Positions 45,499-58,125 of a DNA stretch of 64,000 nt are shown piece by piece (the first letter of the stretch is position 1; the number at the start of each line of letters is the position of its first letter). This DNA is from Avena insularis (taxonomy: Eukaryota; Streptophyta; Magnoliopsida; Poales; Poaceae): assembly GCA_023614405.1 (NCBI GenBank), contig CM042688.1:378621331-378685330 (forward strand). Direction: 5' to 3'. The notes under the pieces were generated by a model that had not been told where the DNA came from, searched no databases, and saw nothing but the letters and a program-made list of their open reading frames with translations. A program made the position numbers and the translations under genes.

Positions 45499-46704
45499 TC
45501 ATAGTCGTGGTCGTGTCGCCCTGAGCGGCGGCATCAGGACAGGCCGTGACTGTCGTCGCTGGATGAGGCCGAGGAGTAGCGCTTTGCCTTTTTTCGGCTC
45601 TGGTGTTGGCTCCTTGTCGAGGGTAGCCTGGATTATTCCCAAGCCCACAATCGTGGATCGGTGCATGGCAGCTCGGGGATCTCTAGCCGACGGCTGGTTG
45701 TTGAGGAGGTACATGGTGGCTGATGTCACCACAGCCTGCGGCGTTTTGGGGACCACATTGCCCCGTGTGTCGACTGTCATAGAGCTGAATACGAGGACCT
45801 TTGCAGCTTCTATGTGTTCTTGCTCGGTGAGATGAGCCATCCGGGATCGCCCCTTGTTTGCGATGTACTCGTTCCCCTTTGAGGAGGATCCTCCGTGGGA
45901 GGAGAGCCCGGCTCGTCGGAGGCTTGATTCATCAGCCGCCTTTTTTTGTGCCTCGAGTTACGCGATTGTCTGTAGCTGGCGCTTATATTCCTCCTTCAAG
46001 AGCCAGTGGTAGCCCATCAGCAGTTCTTTTGGGGAACCGAAAGGTAGAGGATGGCCTCGTAGGGCTTTGCGGAAACGGGCCCACTCAAGATCGTTGAGCC
46101 TGATCACGACGCGTTCGCCAGTTTGCTCGTTTATCATGGTTGGAGGTTCGACTGCTCCTCCATTGTTGACGGGGGCACCGTTGGTGGGGCTGCTGTTTGG
46201 TGGTGGTCCTCCATTGGGAATGCCACCGTTGGTTGGTCCGCCGTTTGGCGGGTCGGTTTCATGGCCACCGTTGCCTGTGTTGTCGCGATTGGCAGAGGTG
46301 TCGCCCGCGTTGATGACGGTGCACATGAAGTGGTTGGGGAAGCTGCTGCTTCCGCAACTCTCAGATCCGGAGCCGTAAGCTCCATCTCCGGTTGCTAGAT
46401 CGCTCAGATCGGAGTCGCGACTGCTGTCGCTGACCGTATTCTCGACTGTTGTCGGGTCGTTGAGCTCACTGAGGGTGCCGATCGGTGGAGGGAACCATGA
46501 TGCTGGAGCAATCGATGGTACCGTTGGCTGGTCAGGCATGCGAAGCGTACCCACCTGACCAACTTGGAAGCAGAAGCTCCCGATCGCCAGACTGATTCCG
46601 TCGCCCACGAACTCGAAAGCCGGGCGAGTGGCCGGCGTATGGACGGTGAAGTCGAACGCGTCGAAGAGCTGGCGAATCTCCGCTGTTGCGGAGTTGTAGA
46701 TCAC
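45499..46704 (-). pseudogene. Tat gag N-terminal extension
   Basis: MIYNSATAEIRQLFDAFDF at 46704 begins a frame that runs through a Ser/Gly/Asn/Pro-rich linker to LQTIA. After a TAA at about 45958 it continues in the same frame as LEAQKKAADESS and MAHLTEQEHIEAAKVLVFS, to a TGA-type stop near 45499. Between this and the gag core the frame changes. The sequence resembles the long, poorly conserved N-terminal part of gag in grass Tat elements. No function can be assigned beyond that. Confidence 0.65.
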
Positions 46705-46745
46705 GTTTGATGGGGCCTAAGAAGCCGCAACATCAGCACTCCCAA

Positions 46746-46765
46746 TTCCCACAGACGGCGTCAAT
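46746..46765 (-). other. Primer binding site region of the Tat element (tRNA-Asp-like)
   Basis: On the minus strand, directly after the LTR, the sequence reads ATTGACGCCGTCTGTGGGAA. This is close to the TGGCGCCGT type used by many grass gypsy elements, which is complementary to tRNA-Asp; the second base of the GGCGCC core is changed (A for G). Confidence 0.65.
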
Positions 46766-47253
46766 TGACGAGGGTTTAACTCATCAATGCCCATTTTATG
46801 GACTTGGGTTTTGGAGAAGGAGGGAGTGCTGGAGACATCTATCGGCTAGCAAACATGCACATAGGGGACTTGAAGATTTACCCAGGTTCAGGCCTCGTAG
46901 AGTTCCCTACTCCTGCTTGTCTGCTCGTGGAATTATCAAAGGAATCGAGGATTACAATGGTGCGCAGATGCAATCTGGCTAGGGTTGAGGAAACTAGGGT
47001 TGCGTGTGTCCTCCTCGCCGCCCCCTCCTAGCCTTTATATAGATAGGCTAGGTCTCGGGTAGCAGGTCGAGTCGGTTACAAGTTAGGGTTTTTCCCTTTG
47101 AACTTTCTATCTTTAGCTTCTTCTTGTTCTTCAAGCAATCGAGAGTCCGTAGGTTACTCGAGTTCCTCATTTGGGCCTTGGCGACACTGTGGGCCTCTAC
47201 GTATTCAGGCCGTATATACCAAGTTCGAGTACCTGTAGGGTATACCCATGTCA
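46766..47253 (-). repeat. 5' LTR of the Tat element (right side)
   Basis: 488 bp, TGACATGGG...CCCTCGTCA on the minus strand. It pairs with 34249-34735. The region just inside leads into the primer binding site and gag. Confidence 0.92.
47032..47042 (-). promoter_or_regulatory. Putative TATA box in the Tat 5' LTR
   Basis: CTATATAAAGG on the minus strand lies within the 5' LTR about 210 bases from its 5' end, and is conserved in the other LTR (around 34514-34524). It fits a Pol II promoter driving gag-pol. Confidence 0.6.
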
Positions 47254-47258
47254 CTGAG
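47254..47258. repeat. Target site duplication CTGAG of the nested element, right copy
   Basis: Matches 34244-34248 and marks the return to the outer element. Confidence 0.93.
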
Positions 47259-48299
47259 TCTGAAGTATCATCACTCCTAAACAAAGCTGAATCTCAAGCA
47301 ACAATGATGGTTGATGTTCCTCAAGGTTTTGACATAGGTTTCTATGTACGTCTGACATGATTTATGTAATGGTTGCCACAACTAGTAGGAATGCCTATCG
47401 TCAAATTCTCGTGAATCAGCAAATAATAACCACTCTTCATGAGGCTTCTTCTATGATTAATTATAGGAGTTATGCTTATGGTTTCCTTTGTATCCGAAGT
47501 CCGACCTTTACTTGATGTTTGGTGTCTCGAACATCAAGGAGAACATTTAAAGTAGTGTTGCTAAATGTCTCTCGGTCGATTCTCCAGACCCTTTTATGTT
47601 GGAAAGCATCTTGTGATGCCAAGTAATTGAAGTCTGAGAATGAAGTTTATTTTTCCTCATGTCATCAGGAATCTTCTTACTTATTCATCTGGTGGTGTAA
47701 AGTGATATCACGATCTTCGGCAACGATTTTGATAATCCGAGATGAATAAAGAGTTTCCTTCATATCTCGACCATGTTCATAGAGTGACTATGATTCTAGT
47801 AATCAGCAGTTCCTCTTGATACATGTTCCTTGAGACTCTTATGAGTCCTCGCCACAAACCACTTTCCGTCTGGACCTTCTGTTGAATGAAGAGTGATCCT
47901 TCTATATCAAAACTAATTCAACAGCTTGGTTATCCGTATCTTTGTATCCCTGGAAGCTCTACTTAAGTCGTCTAGTGGAGTTTCATCTCTCGAAGTCTAT
48001 GGTCATGCTCTTTCTGTTGGAAGCCTTCCTTTTCAGAAGCTTAAACCCTTCTGAATCTCCATGGTCTCAATCCTTATGAAGATCAGCTATCTAACAATTT
48101 GAAACTTGTCTCCTCCGGTTTCTTCCGTTACCTTGGTGTGTTTCATGTTTGTCATCTCAGAGTTGTTCCTGAACACTCCATCATGAGTTGACCATGAGAT
48201 ACCCGGTGTGTTGTTTAGGGTGTTTCCCTCTTATCCTTAGAAGTGACCCTATTTCTCTTCCTTCTTCCTACCTGCAGAATCTCAGGTCGAGATTCTCAT
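47259..48299 (+). other. Remaining internal region of the outer LTR element
   Basis: About 1 kb of T-rich sequence without any frame I can recognise. It has the same decayed character as 31907-34243 and ends at the purine-rich tract before the right LTR. Confidence 0.55.
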
Positions 48300-48312
48300 A
48301 AGTGGGATAGAG
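48300..48312 (+). other. Polypurine tract of the outer element
   Basis: AAGTGGGATAGAG lies directly before the right LTR (one T intervenes), the expected place and composition for the plus-strand primer. Confidence 0.7.
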
Positions 48313-48313
48313 T

Positions 48314-51300
48314 TGTAACACCCCAGTTTTAGCTAATCTTAAATTAGGGCTTTGATTGTGCATTCATGAGCATCATCCCTTAAAGTGCATGCAAAGAAAA
48401 GAATGCAAAACCCTAAAACCCTAGCTATTTCCTCTTCCTCTTGAAAACAATCCAAAAAGGTTTTGAATTTTGAAAACCCAAAATGTTCGGAGCCCAAATT
48501 GTTTACAAGGGCCCCTACAATATTTTCATACTTTTACAAAGCTCTAGTATTCTGGAAATTATTCTAAAAATAGAAAGGAATTTGGAAATACAAATGGAAA
48601 AACCAGATGCCAGGCCAGGTAGCCCAGGACGCTTTCCCTCTTCTCTTTCTTTCTCGCTGCCCAAGCCAGCCCATGTGCGGCCTTCTTCCGGCTCGTACCC
48701 CTTCAGCCCTTCCCTCTGTCGTCTTCCCTACCGGCGGGCAAGCTGCTGCGTGCCGGTGTGCTCGCTATCGATCCCATCTGCGTGATGGGATTCGCGTCGC
48801 TGACGCCCGCGAGGATAAGAGCCTCCCCTAGCACGTCTCTCCTCGTCCCTACCCTCTCCCCCTCGTGCGCTCTCTCTTGCTCTCTGCGGCATGCCCGAAA
48901 CCCTAGCCACCATAGAACCCGGCCGTCTCCGCTGTTCTGAGCTGCCCTAGGTCAAGCCAGGGCCACCGTTGAGCTCAACATGCTGCCCTCGTTCACCTTG
49001 CAGAAGGAATCGGTTATGCATTCCCTCAATCCTTCCCTCCATCTTCGGCTTCCCCAACTCCAGCTGTCGTCCGTGCCATCGCCACCGTGGCGTCAACGTG
49101 GCACCTGCGTGGCCACGACGTGGCGCCAACGTCAGCACCGCACAAGCTTTGCCAGCATGGCAGCTGAGGTGGCCCTGGGCCCATAGGTCAGCCTCTATGG
49201 CTAGCCTCTGCCCCGGTGAGAAAAGTTCCAGTGCCTGTGCTGGCGTTGTGGTGATGTCAGCATGACGCAATAAAAGGTTTTTAAATTGGTTTATTAATTA
49301 CAGAAAATGTTATAAATGTTGTAAATACAATAAATAATTATTTATAACTCAGAAAAATGTGTATAATGTATCAAAATGTTCAGAAAAATGAGATCTTTAC
49401 AATAGAGTCATAATCATGCATTGTTCAATAACTTTAATTGCAAGTTTAATTAGAGAACAAAATCAACCCCTCACAGGTGTTCCGGGGTTTCCCCTGTTTT
49501 AGGGTTTGCGACCCTCGGACCCTATTTAAAATGGTCAAGCATGCCCTAGGGTTTCATTTAAGATCTATTTAACTTGTCATATCATCATCATTGCTTGAGC
49601 ATTGCATCGATGCCATGTGTTCATTGTTGTTCCCCCTTTCTTTCCGGTGCTTGCTTCTTCCTGGTAGAATACGATATCGAGATCGAGATCGAAGACCGAG
49701 ACCAATACCATTGAAGACCGACGAACAATACTTGACCAACTGTAATTAAGTCAAGTACAAGGCTTCCGAAGATCTATATTTGGGTATCAACAAACAAGGA
49801 AAGCATAGCCCCACACATAAAAGAATCCTATATTTTCAAAAGTATTTCTTTCTTGCCATGTTGCATACGATTCTACTGTGGTCTTTTATCTATAGATAGA
49901 GTATTCTATCTGTTGGATTACTCCCTTTGAGCTTATATTACCTGATCCACTGCTCCTAGCATAACTAAGTTTGGCTTGTGTGCACTGCTAGAGCTTATTT
50001 GTGTCTTGCTTAGCCATGAATAGATGTCAGTGCTGGTTCATCCAGAAGATGTACCAAATGCAAAGAATCTAGTATGCTAGGAGATCGAGGTATATTGATG
50101 AGGTAAGATTAGTGGTAAAGGTTAAACATTCTAAGGCTTGTATGGGAGGCCACGGTGGGATGTGGTTTTTGTAGTCCCATGCTCGCCACTACTAGGAACC
50201 GAGTTCTTGCCTTTGGAACCAAGACGAGCGTACAGCCACACGGTACTTGGGAACCCCTCCGCTGAAACTTGCCTAGTAGATTCCATGAGTCACATGGTTC
50301 GGGCTTTGCATTTGTATACGCATCGAAAATGTTTTCAAAAGCGGAGGAGAAGGTGGTGCATCATAACCGGTAGGTAAGCGTGGCCAGGGTTGCTTGGGGT
50401 AGATGGCTCCCCTAATAAACCAACCTCTCCCACATCTCTAGGTCGGCTTCAGGATTTAACCCGTTATGGCGGAACCATCCTTAGGGTGTGACTCGTGGTC
50501 TCGGCGAAAGCAAGGTAAAGGTCGTGGCCAACCACCCTCTGTCGGCTTCCAATGAAGAGGGCTAATGATTTGGCATTAAGAGTCGGTTGGTACGTGTGGG
50601 TAAAGTTGTACACCCCTGTAGGGTTAAATCTTTTCGAAAAGCCGTGTCCATGGTTATGGACGACTTGGGAACGGACGTGAAGATCATAGAGAACTTTAAC
50701 CTAATAGTAAAACTTGGCAAATCAACATGTGCTTAAGGATGCTTCCTCATGGGTACGAGGGGGTGATCCTAGTTGTGAGATGAGGATTACTTTGGTGGAT
50801 ATAAGAAGATGATGATAAATTCTTCGGAGTTGTCGCTCTCTTATCCCCTTTTAAAATATTCTGATTAGACGAGCTTCTTCTCCCTCTCATTTTATAACCA
50901 AAGATGGATTTATGCAAAATAACCCCACCAGCCATAAGTCTTGCGAAGTACACCCTATACTCACCCTTGCTTTGTTGATATTTTTGTAGCAGAGTAAGGG
51001 TTCCCCTGAAGACGAGTTTGGTATGACATCAACACCGACGAGTAGCTTGGGGTTCCCGATCAGTAGCCTGGAATCTATGGGCTAGGACATCATCTTATGC
51101 TCCAGGCCTCTTAGGCCATTTGTTAAGTTTGCTTTAATTAATAGCATAATTTGCCTTCCATTGTTTAATGTTTGTGGTCAGTGACCTCTACTTGTAATAT
51201 TTTTTTCGCTCAGTTATGAGCTTGCTGTACTAATTTTTGTGTCGCAGGGTTACTATTGTGTTACCTATTTCTCACTGGATATGCTCGAGCTCTAGGTTAA

Positions 51301-51355
51301 GCTTATGTCAGGCTAAGGTCTGCATTTGTTTACCCCTGATCCCGGGGGTGTCACA
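48314..51355 (+). repeat. Right (3') LTR of the outer element, 3042 bp
   Basis: Begins TGTAACACCCCAG and ends GGTGTCACA, followed by the ATGTG duplication at 51356-51360. Compared with the left LTR it lacks about 42 bp near 48605 and has other small indels. Confidence 0.92.
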
Positions 51356-54300
51356 ATGTGTTCTTTTCCCAAAACCACAATGATCCACTAGTGTCACTGC
51401 ATGTGTTAATTTCCAAAACCACATTGACCCACATGACCACACACACTCTAGTGGATTCTGTGGTGCAAATTGGCAACACTAGTTCGACATGCAATGTGGA
51501 AGCTACTTTCCTATGTGTTTTTGGTCTCTGTGACCATGGTTTCACACATGGATCCACTAGAGTCATTGCATGTGTTCTTTTCCCAAAACCACATTGATCC
51601 ACTAGTGTCATTGCATGAGTTTTTTTCCTAAACCACATTGATCGACATGCCCACACACACTCCAATGGATTCTGTGGTGCAACTTCTTCCACACTGGTGT
51701 AACATGCAATGAGGAAGTTGCTTTCCTATGTTTTTTTAGTCTCTATGACCATGGTTTGACATGGATCCACTAGAGTCACTGTATGTGTTGTTTTCCCGAA
51801 ACCACATTGATCCACTAGTGTCATTGCATGTGTTCTTTTCCAAAACCACATTGATCCACATGAACACACACACTCCAGTGGATTCTGTGGTGCAACTTCT
51901 GCCACACTGGTGCCACATGCAATGTGGAAGCTGCTTTCCTATGTGTTTTTGGTCTCTGTGACCATCGTTTGACACGTGGATCCACTAGAGTCATTGCATG
52001 TGTTCTTTTCCCAAAACCACATTAATCCACTAGTGTCATTGCATGTGTTCTTTTCATAAACCACATTGATCAACATGACCCCACACACTCCAGTGATTTC
52101 TATGGTGCAACTTCTGCCACACTGGTGCAATATGAAATGTGGAAGCTGCTTCCTATGTAATTTTGGTCTCTATGACCATGGTTTGACACATGGATCCACT
52201 AGAGTCATTGCATGTGTTCCTTTCATAAAACCACATTGATCCACTAGTGTCATTGCATGTGTTCTTTTCCTAAACCACATTGATCCACATGACCAAACCC
52301 ACTCCAGTGGATTCTATGACGCAACGTCTGCCACACTGGTGCAACATGCAATGTGGAAGCTGCTTTCCTATGTGTTTTTGGTCTCTGTGACCATGGTTTG
52401 ACACATGGATCCTCTAGAGTTATTGCATGTGTTCTTTTCCCAAACCATATTGATCCACAAGACCACATTACATGTGTTCTATTGCTAAACCACATTTATC
52501 CACATGACCACACACACTCCAGTAGATTATGTGGTGCAACTTTTGCCACACTAGTGCAACATGCAATGTGGAAGCTGCTTTCCTATGTGTTTTTGGTCTT
52601 TGTGACCATGGTTTGACACATGGATCCACTAGAGTCAATGCATGTGTTCTTTTCCCAAAACCACATTGATCCAATAGTGTCATTGCATGTGTTGTTTTTC
52701 CAAATCCACATTAACCCACATGACCACACACACTCCAGTGGATTCTGTAGTGCAACTTCTGCCAGACTGGTGCAACATGCAATGTGGAAGCTGCATTCCA
52801 ATGTGTTTTTGGTCTCTGTGACCACGGTTTGACACATGGATCCACTACAGTCATTCAGGTGTTCTTTTCCCACAACCACATTGATCCCCTAGTGTCATTG
52901 CATGTGTTATTTTTAAAAACCACATTGATCTACATGACCACACATACTCCAATGGATTCTGTGGTGCAACTTCTGCCACACTAGTGCAACATGTAATGTG
53001 GAAGCTGCTTTCCTCTGTATTTTAGATCTCTATGACCATGGTTTGACACATGGATCCTCTAGAGTCATTGGATGTGTTATTTTCCTAAAACCACATTGAT
53101 CCACTAGTGTCATTGCATGTGTTATTTTCCAAAACCACATTGATCTACATGACAACACGCACTCCAATGTATTATGTGATGCAACTTCTACCACACTTGT
53201 GCAACATGCAATGTGGAAGCTACTTTCGTATGTGTTTTTCGTCTCTGTTATGTTGGTTTGACACATGGATCCACTAGAGTCATTCCATGTGTTCTTTTAC
53301 CTAAACCACATTGATCCACTAGTGTCATTGTGTGTGTTCTCTTCCAAAACCACATTGATCCACATGACCACACACACTCTACTGGATTTTGTGGTGCAAC
53401 TTATGCCACACTGGTGCCACATGCAATGTGGAAGCTGCTTTCCTATGTGTTTTTTGGTCTCTGTGACCATGGTTTGACAAATGGATCCACTAGATTCACT
53501 GCATGTGTTCTTTTCCCAAAACCACATTGATCCACTAGTGTCATTGCATGTATTCTTTTCCAAAACCACATTGACCCACATGACCCCACAAACTCTAGTG
53601 GATTCTATAGTGTAACTTCTGCCACACTGGTGCAACATGCAATGTGGAGGCTGCTTTCCTATGTGTTTTTGGTCGCTATGACCATGGTTTGACACATGGA
53701 TCCACTAGAGTCATTGCATGTGTTCTTTTCCCAAAACCACATTGATCCACTAGTGTCATTGCATGTGTTCTTTTCCAAAACCACATTGACCCACTTGAAT
53801 ACACACTCCAGTGGATTATGTGGTGCAACTTTGCCACCCTAGTGCAACATGCAATGTGGAAGCTGCTTTCCTATGTGTTTTTGGTCTCTATGACCATGGT
53901 TGGACACATGGATCCACTAGAGTCATTGCATGTGTTCTTTTTCCAAAACCACATTGATCCACTAGTGTCATTGCATGTGTTCTTTTCCAAAACCACATTG
54001 ATCCACATAACCACACACACTCCAGTGGATTCTTTGGTGTAACTTCTGCCACACTGGTGCCACATGCAATGTGGAATTTGCTTTCCTATGTTTTTTTAGT
54101 CTCTATGACCATGGTTTGACATGGATCCACTAGAGTCATTGTATGTGTTGTTTTCCCGAAACCACATTGATCCACTAGTGTCATTGCATGTGTTCTTTTC
54201 CAACACCACATTGACCCACATGAGCACACATACTCTAGTGGATTCTGTGGTGCAACTTTGCCACACTAGTGCAACATGCATTGTGGAAGCTGCTTTCCTA

Positions 54301-56561
54301 TGTTTTTTTGGTCTCTCTGACCATGGTTTGACACATGGATTCACTAGAGTCATTGCATGTGTTCTTTTCCCAAAACCACATTGATCCACAAGTGTCATTG
54401 CATGTGTTCTTTTCAAAAACCACAATGATCCACATGAGCACACACACTCTAGTGGATTATGTGGTGCAACTTCTGCCACACTGGTGCAACATGCAATGTG
54501 GAATTTGCTTTCCTATGTATTTTTGGTCTCTACGACCATGGTTTGACACATGGATCCTCTAGTCATTGCATGTGTTCTTTTCCTAAAACCACATTGATCC
54601 ACTAGTGTCATTGCATGTGTTATTTTCCTAAACCACATTGATCCACATGACCACACACATTCTAGTGGATTTTGTGATGCAACTTCTGCCAGATTGGTGC
54701 AACATGTAGTGTGGAAGCTGCTTTCCTATGTGTTTCTGGTCTGTCTGACCATGGTTTGGCACATGGATCCACTAGAGCCATTGCATGTGATCTTTTCCCA
54801 AAACCACATTGATCCACTAGTGTCATTGCATGTGTTCTTTTCCAAAACCACATTGATCGACATGACCACACTCACTCTGGTAGATATTGTGGTGCAACGT
54901 TTGCCACACTGCTACAACATGCAATGTGGCAGCTGCTTTCCTATGTGTTTTTGGTCTCTATGACTATGGTTTGACACATGGATCCACTAGAGTTATTGCA
55001 TGTGTTCTTTTTCCAAAACAACATTGATCCACTAGAGCCATTGATCCACAAAACCACATTACATGTGTTCTTTTCCTAAACGACATTGATCCACATGACC
55101 ACACACACTCTAGTGGATTCTGTGGTGCAACTTCTGCCACACTGGTGCATGATGCAATGTGGAAGCTGCTTTCCTATGTGCTTTTGGTCTCTGTGACCAT
55201 GGTTTGACACATGCATCCACTAGAGTCATTGCATGTGTTGTTTTCCCAAAACCACATTGATCCACTAGTGGCATTGCATGTTTTCTTTTCCAAAACCACA
55301 ATGACCCACATGACCACACATCCTCCAGTGGATTCCGTGGTGCAACTTCTGCCACACTGGTGCAACATTCAATGTGGAAGCTACTTTCCTATGTGTTTTT
55401 GGTTGTTGTGACCATGGTTCGACACATGGATCCACTTTGCATGAGTTCTTCCCCAAAACCACATTTATCCAGTAATTTCATTGCATGTGTTCTTTTCCAA
55501 AACCACATTGACCCACATGACCACACACACTCCAGTGGATTCTGTGGTGTAACTTGGCCACCCTAGTGCAACATGCAATGTGGAAGCTACTTTCCTATGT
55601 GTTTTTGGTCTCTGTGACCATGGTTTGACACATGGATCCACTAGAGTCATTGCATCTGTTCTTTCCCAAAACCACATTGATCCACTAGTGTCATTGTATG
55701 TGTTATTTTCATAAACCATATTGATCCACATGACCACACACACTCCAGTGGATTCTATGCTGCAACTTATGCCACGCTGGTGCAACAAGAAATGTGGAAG
55801 TCGCTTTCCTATGTTTTTTTGGTCTCTGTGACCATGGTTTGACAAATGGATACACTAGAGTCATTGCATGTGTTCTTTTCCTAAAACCACATTGATCCAC
55901 TACTGTCATTGCATGTGTTGTTTTCCTAACACATTGATCCACATGACCACACACACTCCAGTGGATTCTTTGATGCAACTTATGCCACACTAGTGCAACA
56001 TGTAGTATGGAAGCTTCTTTCCTATGTGCTTTTGGTCTCTGGACCATGGTTTGACACATGGATCCACTAGAGTCATTGCATGTGTTCTTTTCCCTAAACT
56101 ACATTGATCCACTAGCATCATTGCATGTGTTCTTTTCCAAAACCACAGTGATCCACATGACCACACACACACACTTGTGGATTTGGTGGTGCAACGTCTG
56201 CCACACTGGTGCAACATGCAATGTGGAAGCCACTTTCCTATGTGTTTGTGGTCCCTATGACCATGGTTTGACACACGGATCCACTAGAGTTATTGCATGT
56301 GTTCTTTTCCCAAAACCACATTGATCCACTAGAGTCATTGATCCATAAGACCGCATTACATGTGTTCTTTTCCTAAACCACATTGATCCACATGACCACA
56401 CACACTCTAGTGGATTCTGTGTTGGAACTTCTGCCACACTGGTGCAACATGCAATGTGGAAGCTGCTTTCCTATGTGTTTTTGGTCTCTATGACCATGGT
56501 TTGACACATGGATCCACCAGAGTCATTGCATGTGGTCTTTTCCCAAATCCAAATTGATCCA
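51356..56561. repeat. Satellite array, segment 2
   Basis: 5.2 kb, about 24 monomers, in the same orientation and register as segment 1, which it continues exactly after removal of the LTR element. Monomers here look more divergent from one another. One recurrent variant, TTTGACATGGATCCACTAG with TTGTTTTCCCGAAACC (missing ACA before TGG), occurs at 51761 and 54121, 2360 bp or 11 monomers apart. Confidence 0.93.
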
Positions 56562-58125
56562 TGACGTCCCAAGATATCTCGAGCTCGTTGGGGAACCCCA
56601 AGAGGAAGGTATGATGAGCACAGCAGCAAGTTTCCCTCAGTTATGAAACCAAGGTTATCGAACCAGTAGGAGTAAGGAAACACCTCCAAGGTGTTGTTGC
56701 CAACTTGGAATCCTGCACAACACAACCACAGAACTTTGCCCCCAATTTACAGTGAGGTTGTTACCTCACCGGTTTTGCTGAAAACAAAGGATTAAACGTA
56801 TTGTGTGGAAGAAAGTAAAGGCTTGCAGAAAGTAAACAGAAAGCAGTAAACAATTGTAGATTGATGGTAAAAGAAAGTACTGGGTCCATAGTTCACTAGT
56901 GGTGGTTCTCCTTAAGATAGATGACATGTTGGGTGAACAAATTACAGCGGGGCAATTGACAAACATATACATAGACCGTAATCCAATACATGCATATACT
57001 AATCATCTTGACTCCTATGAGATTTGATTGGGCATTACAACAGTATACATAGACCGTAATCCAACTGCATCTATGACTAATAATCCACCTTCAGGTTATC
57101 ATCCGAACCCCCTCGAGTATTAAGTTGCAAGCAATAGATAATTGCATTACGCATTGTGTGTAAAGTAAACAATACGATTGTTCTATGAACAAAGGATTGC
57201 TGTTTTCTCCCTAGTAGCAACATCACATCTAGTACCTTAGAGATTTCTGTCACTTCCCCAGATTACTAGAGGCATGAACCCACTATCGAGCATAAATACT
57301 CCCTCTTGGAGTTGCTAGCATCTACTCGGCCCAGATATCTACTTACAACGGAGAGCATGCAAGATCACAAATAACAAAGACATGATAGAATCAATAATCA
57401 ATCTGAAATAGCATCTCAATATCCATCGGATCCCCGCAAACACAACATGCAGGATTACAAATAGATGATCTTGATCATGAACGGAGCTCACAAGATCTAA
57501 ACATGGTAGCACAAAGGAGAAGAACCAACCATCTAGCTACTACATGGACCCGTAGTCCAAGGATGAACTACTCACGCATCACATCAAGACTTGCATGGTG
57601 ATGAAGAAGGCCTCCAGGGTGAATTCTCCCCTCTGGCAGGGTGCCTGGAAGAGATTTAGATCCCTCCCGATCTAGGGATGGAGATGACGATGGATACAGA
57701 CTCTTTCGTGGAATTTTGATCGGGTAATTAGGGTTTCTGTATCGGAGGCATCTTATAGGCGAAAGGGGAGGCCGAGGGGGTTCCCTTGGCAGCCGCACCA
57801 CCCCCTGCGCGAGCCAGGCCTGGCCGCGTGGCCAGGTGGTGTGGGCGGCCCTTGGCCCCTCTCTATCTCGTATTCTGGCTCAATGTCCCCCTCGGTTAAA
57901 TACTGACTTTGGCTTTTGTCCCGTCCAATTCCGAGAATATTCATTTTCTGACTTTCCTGAAACCAAAAATAGCAGAAAACAGGTAGTTGGCACTGTGGCA
58001 TCTTGTTAATAGGTTAGTACAAGAAAGTGTATAAAAAGTACTCCAAAGTGTGGACAAAACATAAGAAAGTAGATATAAACCAAGCATGGAACAACAAAAA
58101 TTATAGATACGTTTGCAACGTATCA
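56562..58125 (-). mobile_element. Solo LTR, 1564 bp, inserted in the satellite
   Basis: Starts TGACGTCCC and ends ACGTATCA on the + strand; on the minus strand it begins TGATACGTTGCAAACGTATC, a start I associate with common Triticeae LTRs. ATCCA flanks it on both sides (56557-56561 and 58126-58130). There is no internal region, second LTR, primer site or coding domain, so it is a solo LTR left by recombination between two LTRs. Minus orientation is assumed from the LTR start and from GCCTATAAGATGCC, a likely TATA region on the minus strand near 57745-57760. Confidence 0.85.

Larger units (their letters stand above)
34249..47253 (-). mobile_element. Tat-lineage Ty3/gypsy retrotransposon, nested, 13.0 kb
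   Basis: LTRs of 487 and 488 bp (34249-34735 and 46766-47253) flank gag-protease-RT-RNase H-second RNase H-integrase in that order on the minus strand, with a CTGAG duplication outside. Two RNase H-like segments before integrase place it in the Tat group. The long region between integrase and the 3' LTR carries genes in the opposite direction, also a Tat habit. All major domains are present, but there are many in-frame stops and at least two frameshifts. LTRs differ by about 5 percent by eye. It interrupts the outer retrotransposon and so is the younger insertion. Confidence 0.92.
28853..51355 (+). mobile_element. LTR retrotransposon with 3.04-kb LTRs, inserted in the satellite; hosts a nested element
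   Basis: Two direct repeats (28853-31889 and 48314-51355) begin TGTAACACCCCAG and end GGGGGTGTCACA or a mutated GGGGGTCTCATA. They flank a tRNA-Met type primer binding site (31895) and a purine-rich tract (48300-48312), on the + strand. A 5-bp duplication (ATGTG) brackets the whole. Without the nested Tat element the internal region is only about 3.4 kb and has no intact frame; a reverse-transcriptase trace at about 33.7 kb suggests Ty3/gypsy ancestry. The copy is non-autonomous. In the stretches I compared, the two LTRs differ by roughly 3-7 percent. I do not assign a family name. Confidence 0.92.

Noticed and set aside
56471..57801. Short minus strand frames in the solo LTR
   Set aside because: They fall within an LTR bounded by an exact target duplication and match no protein family I know.
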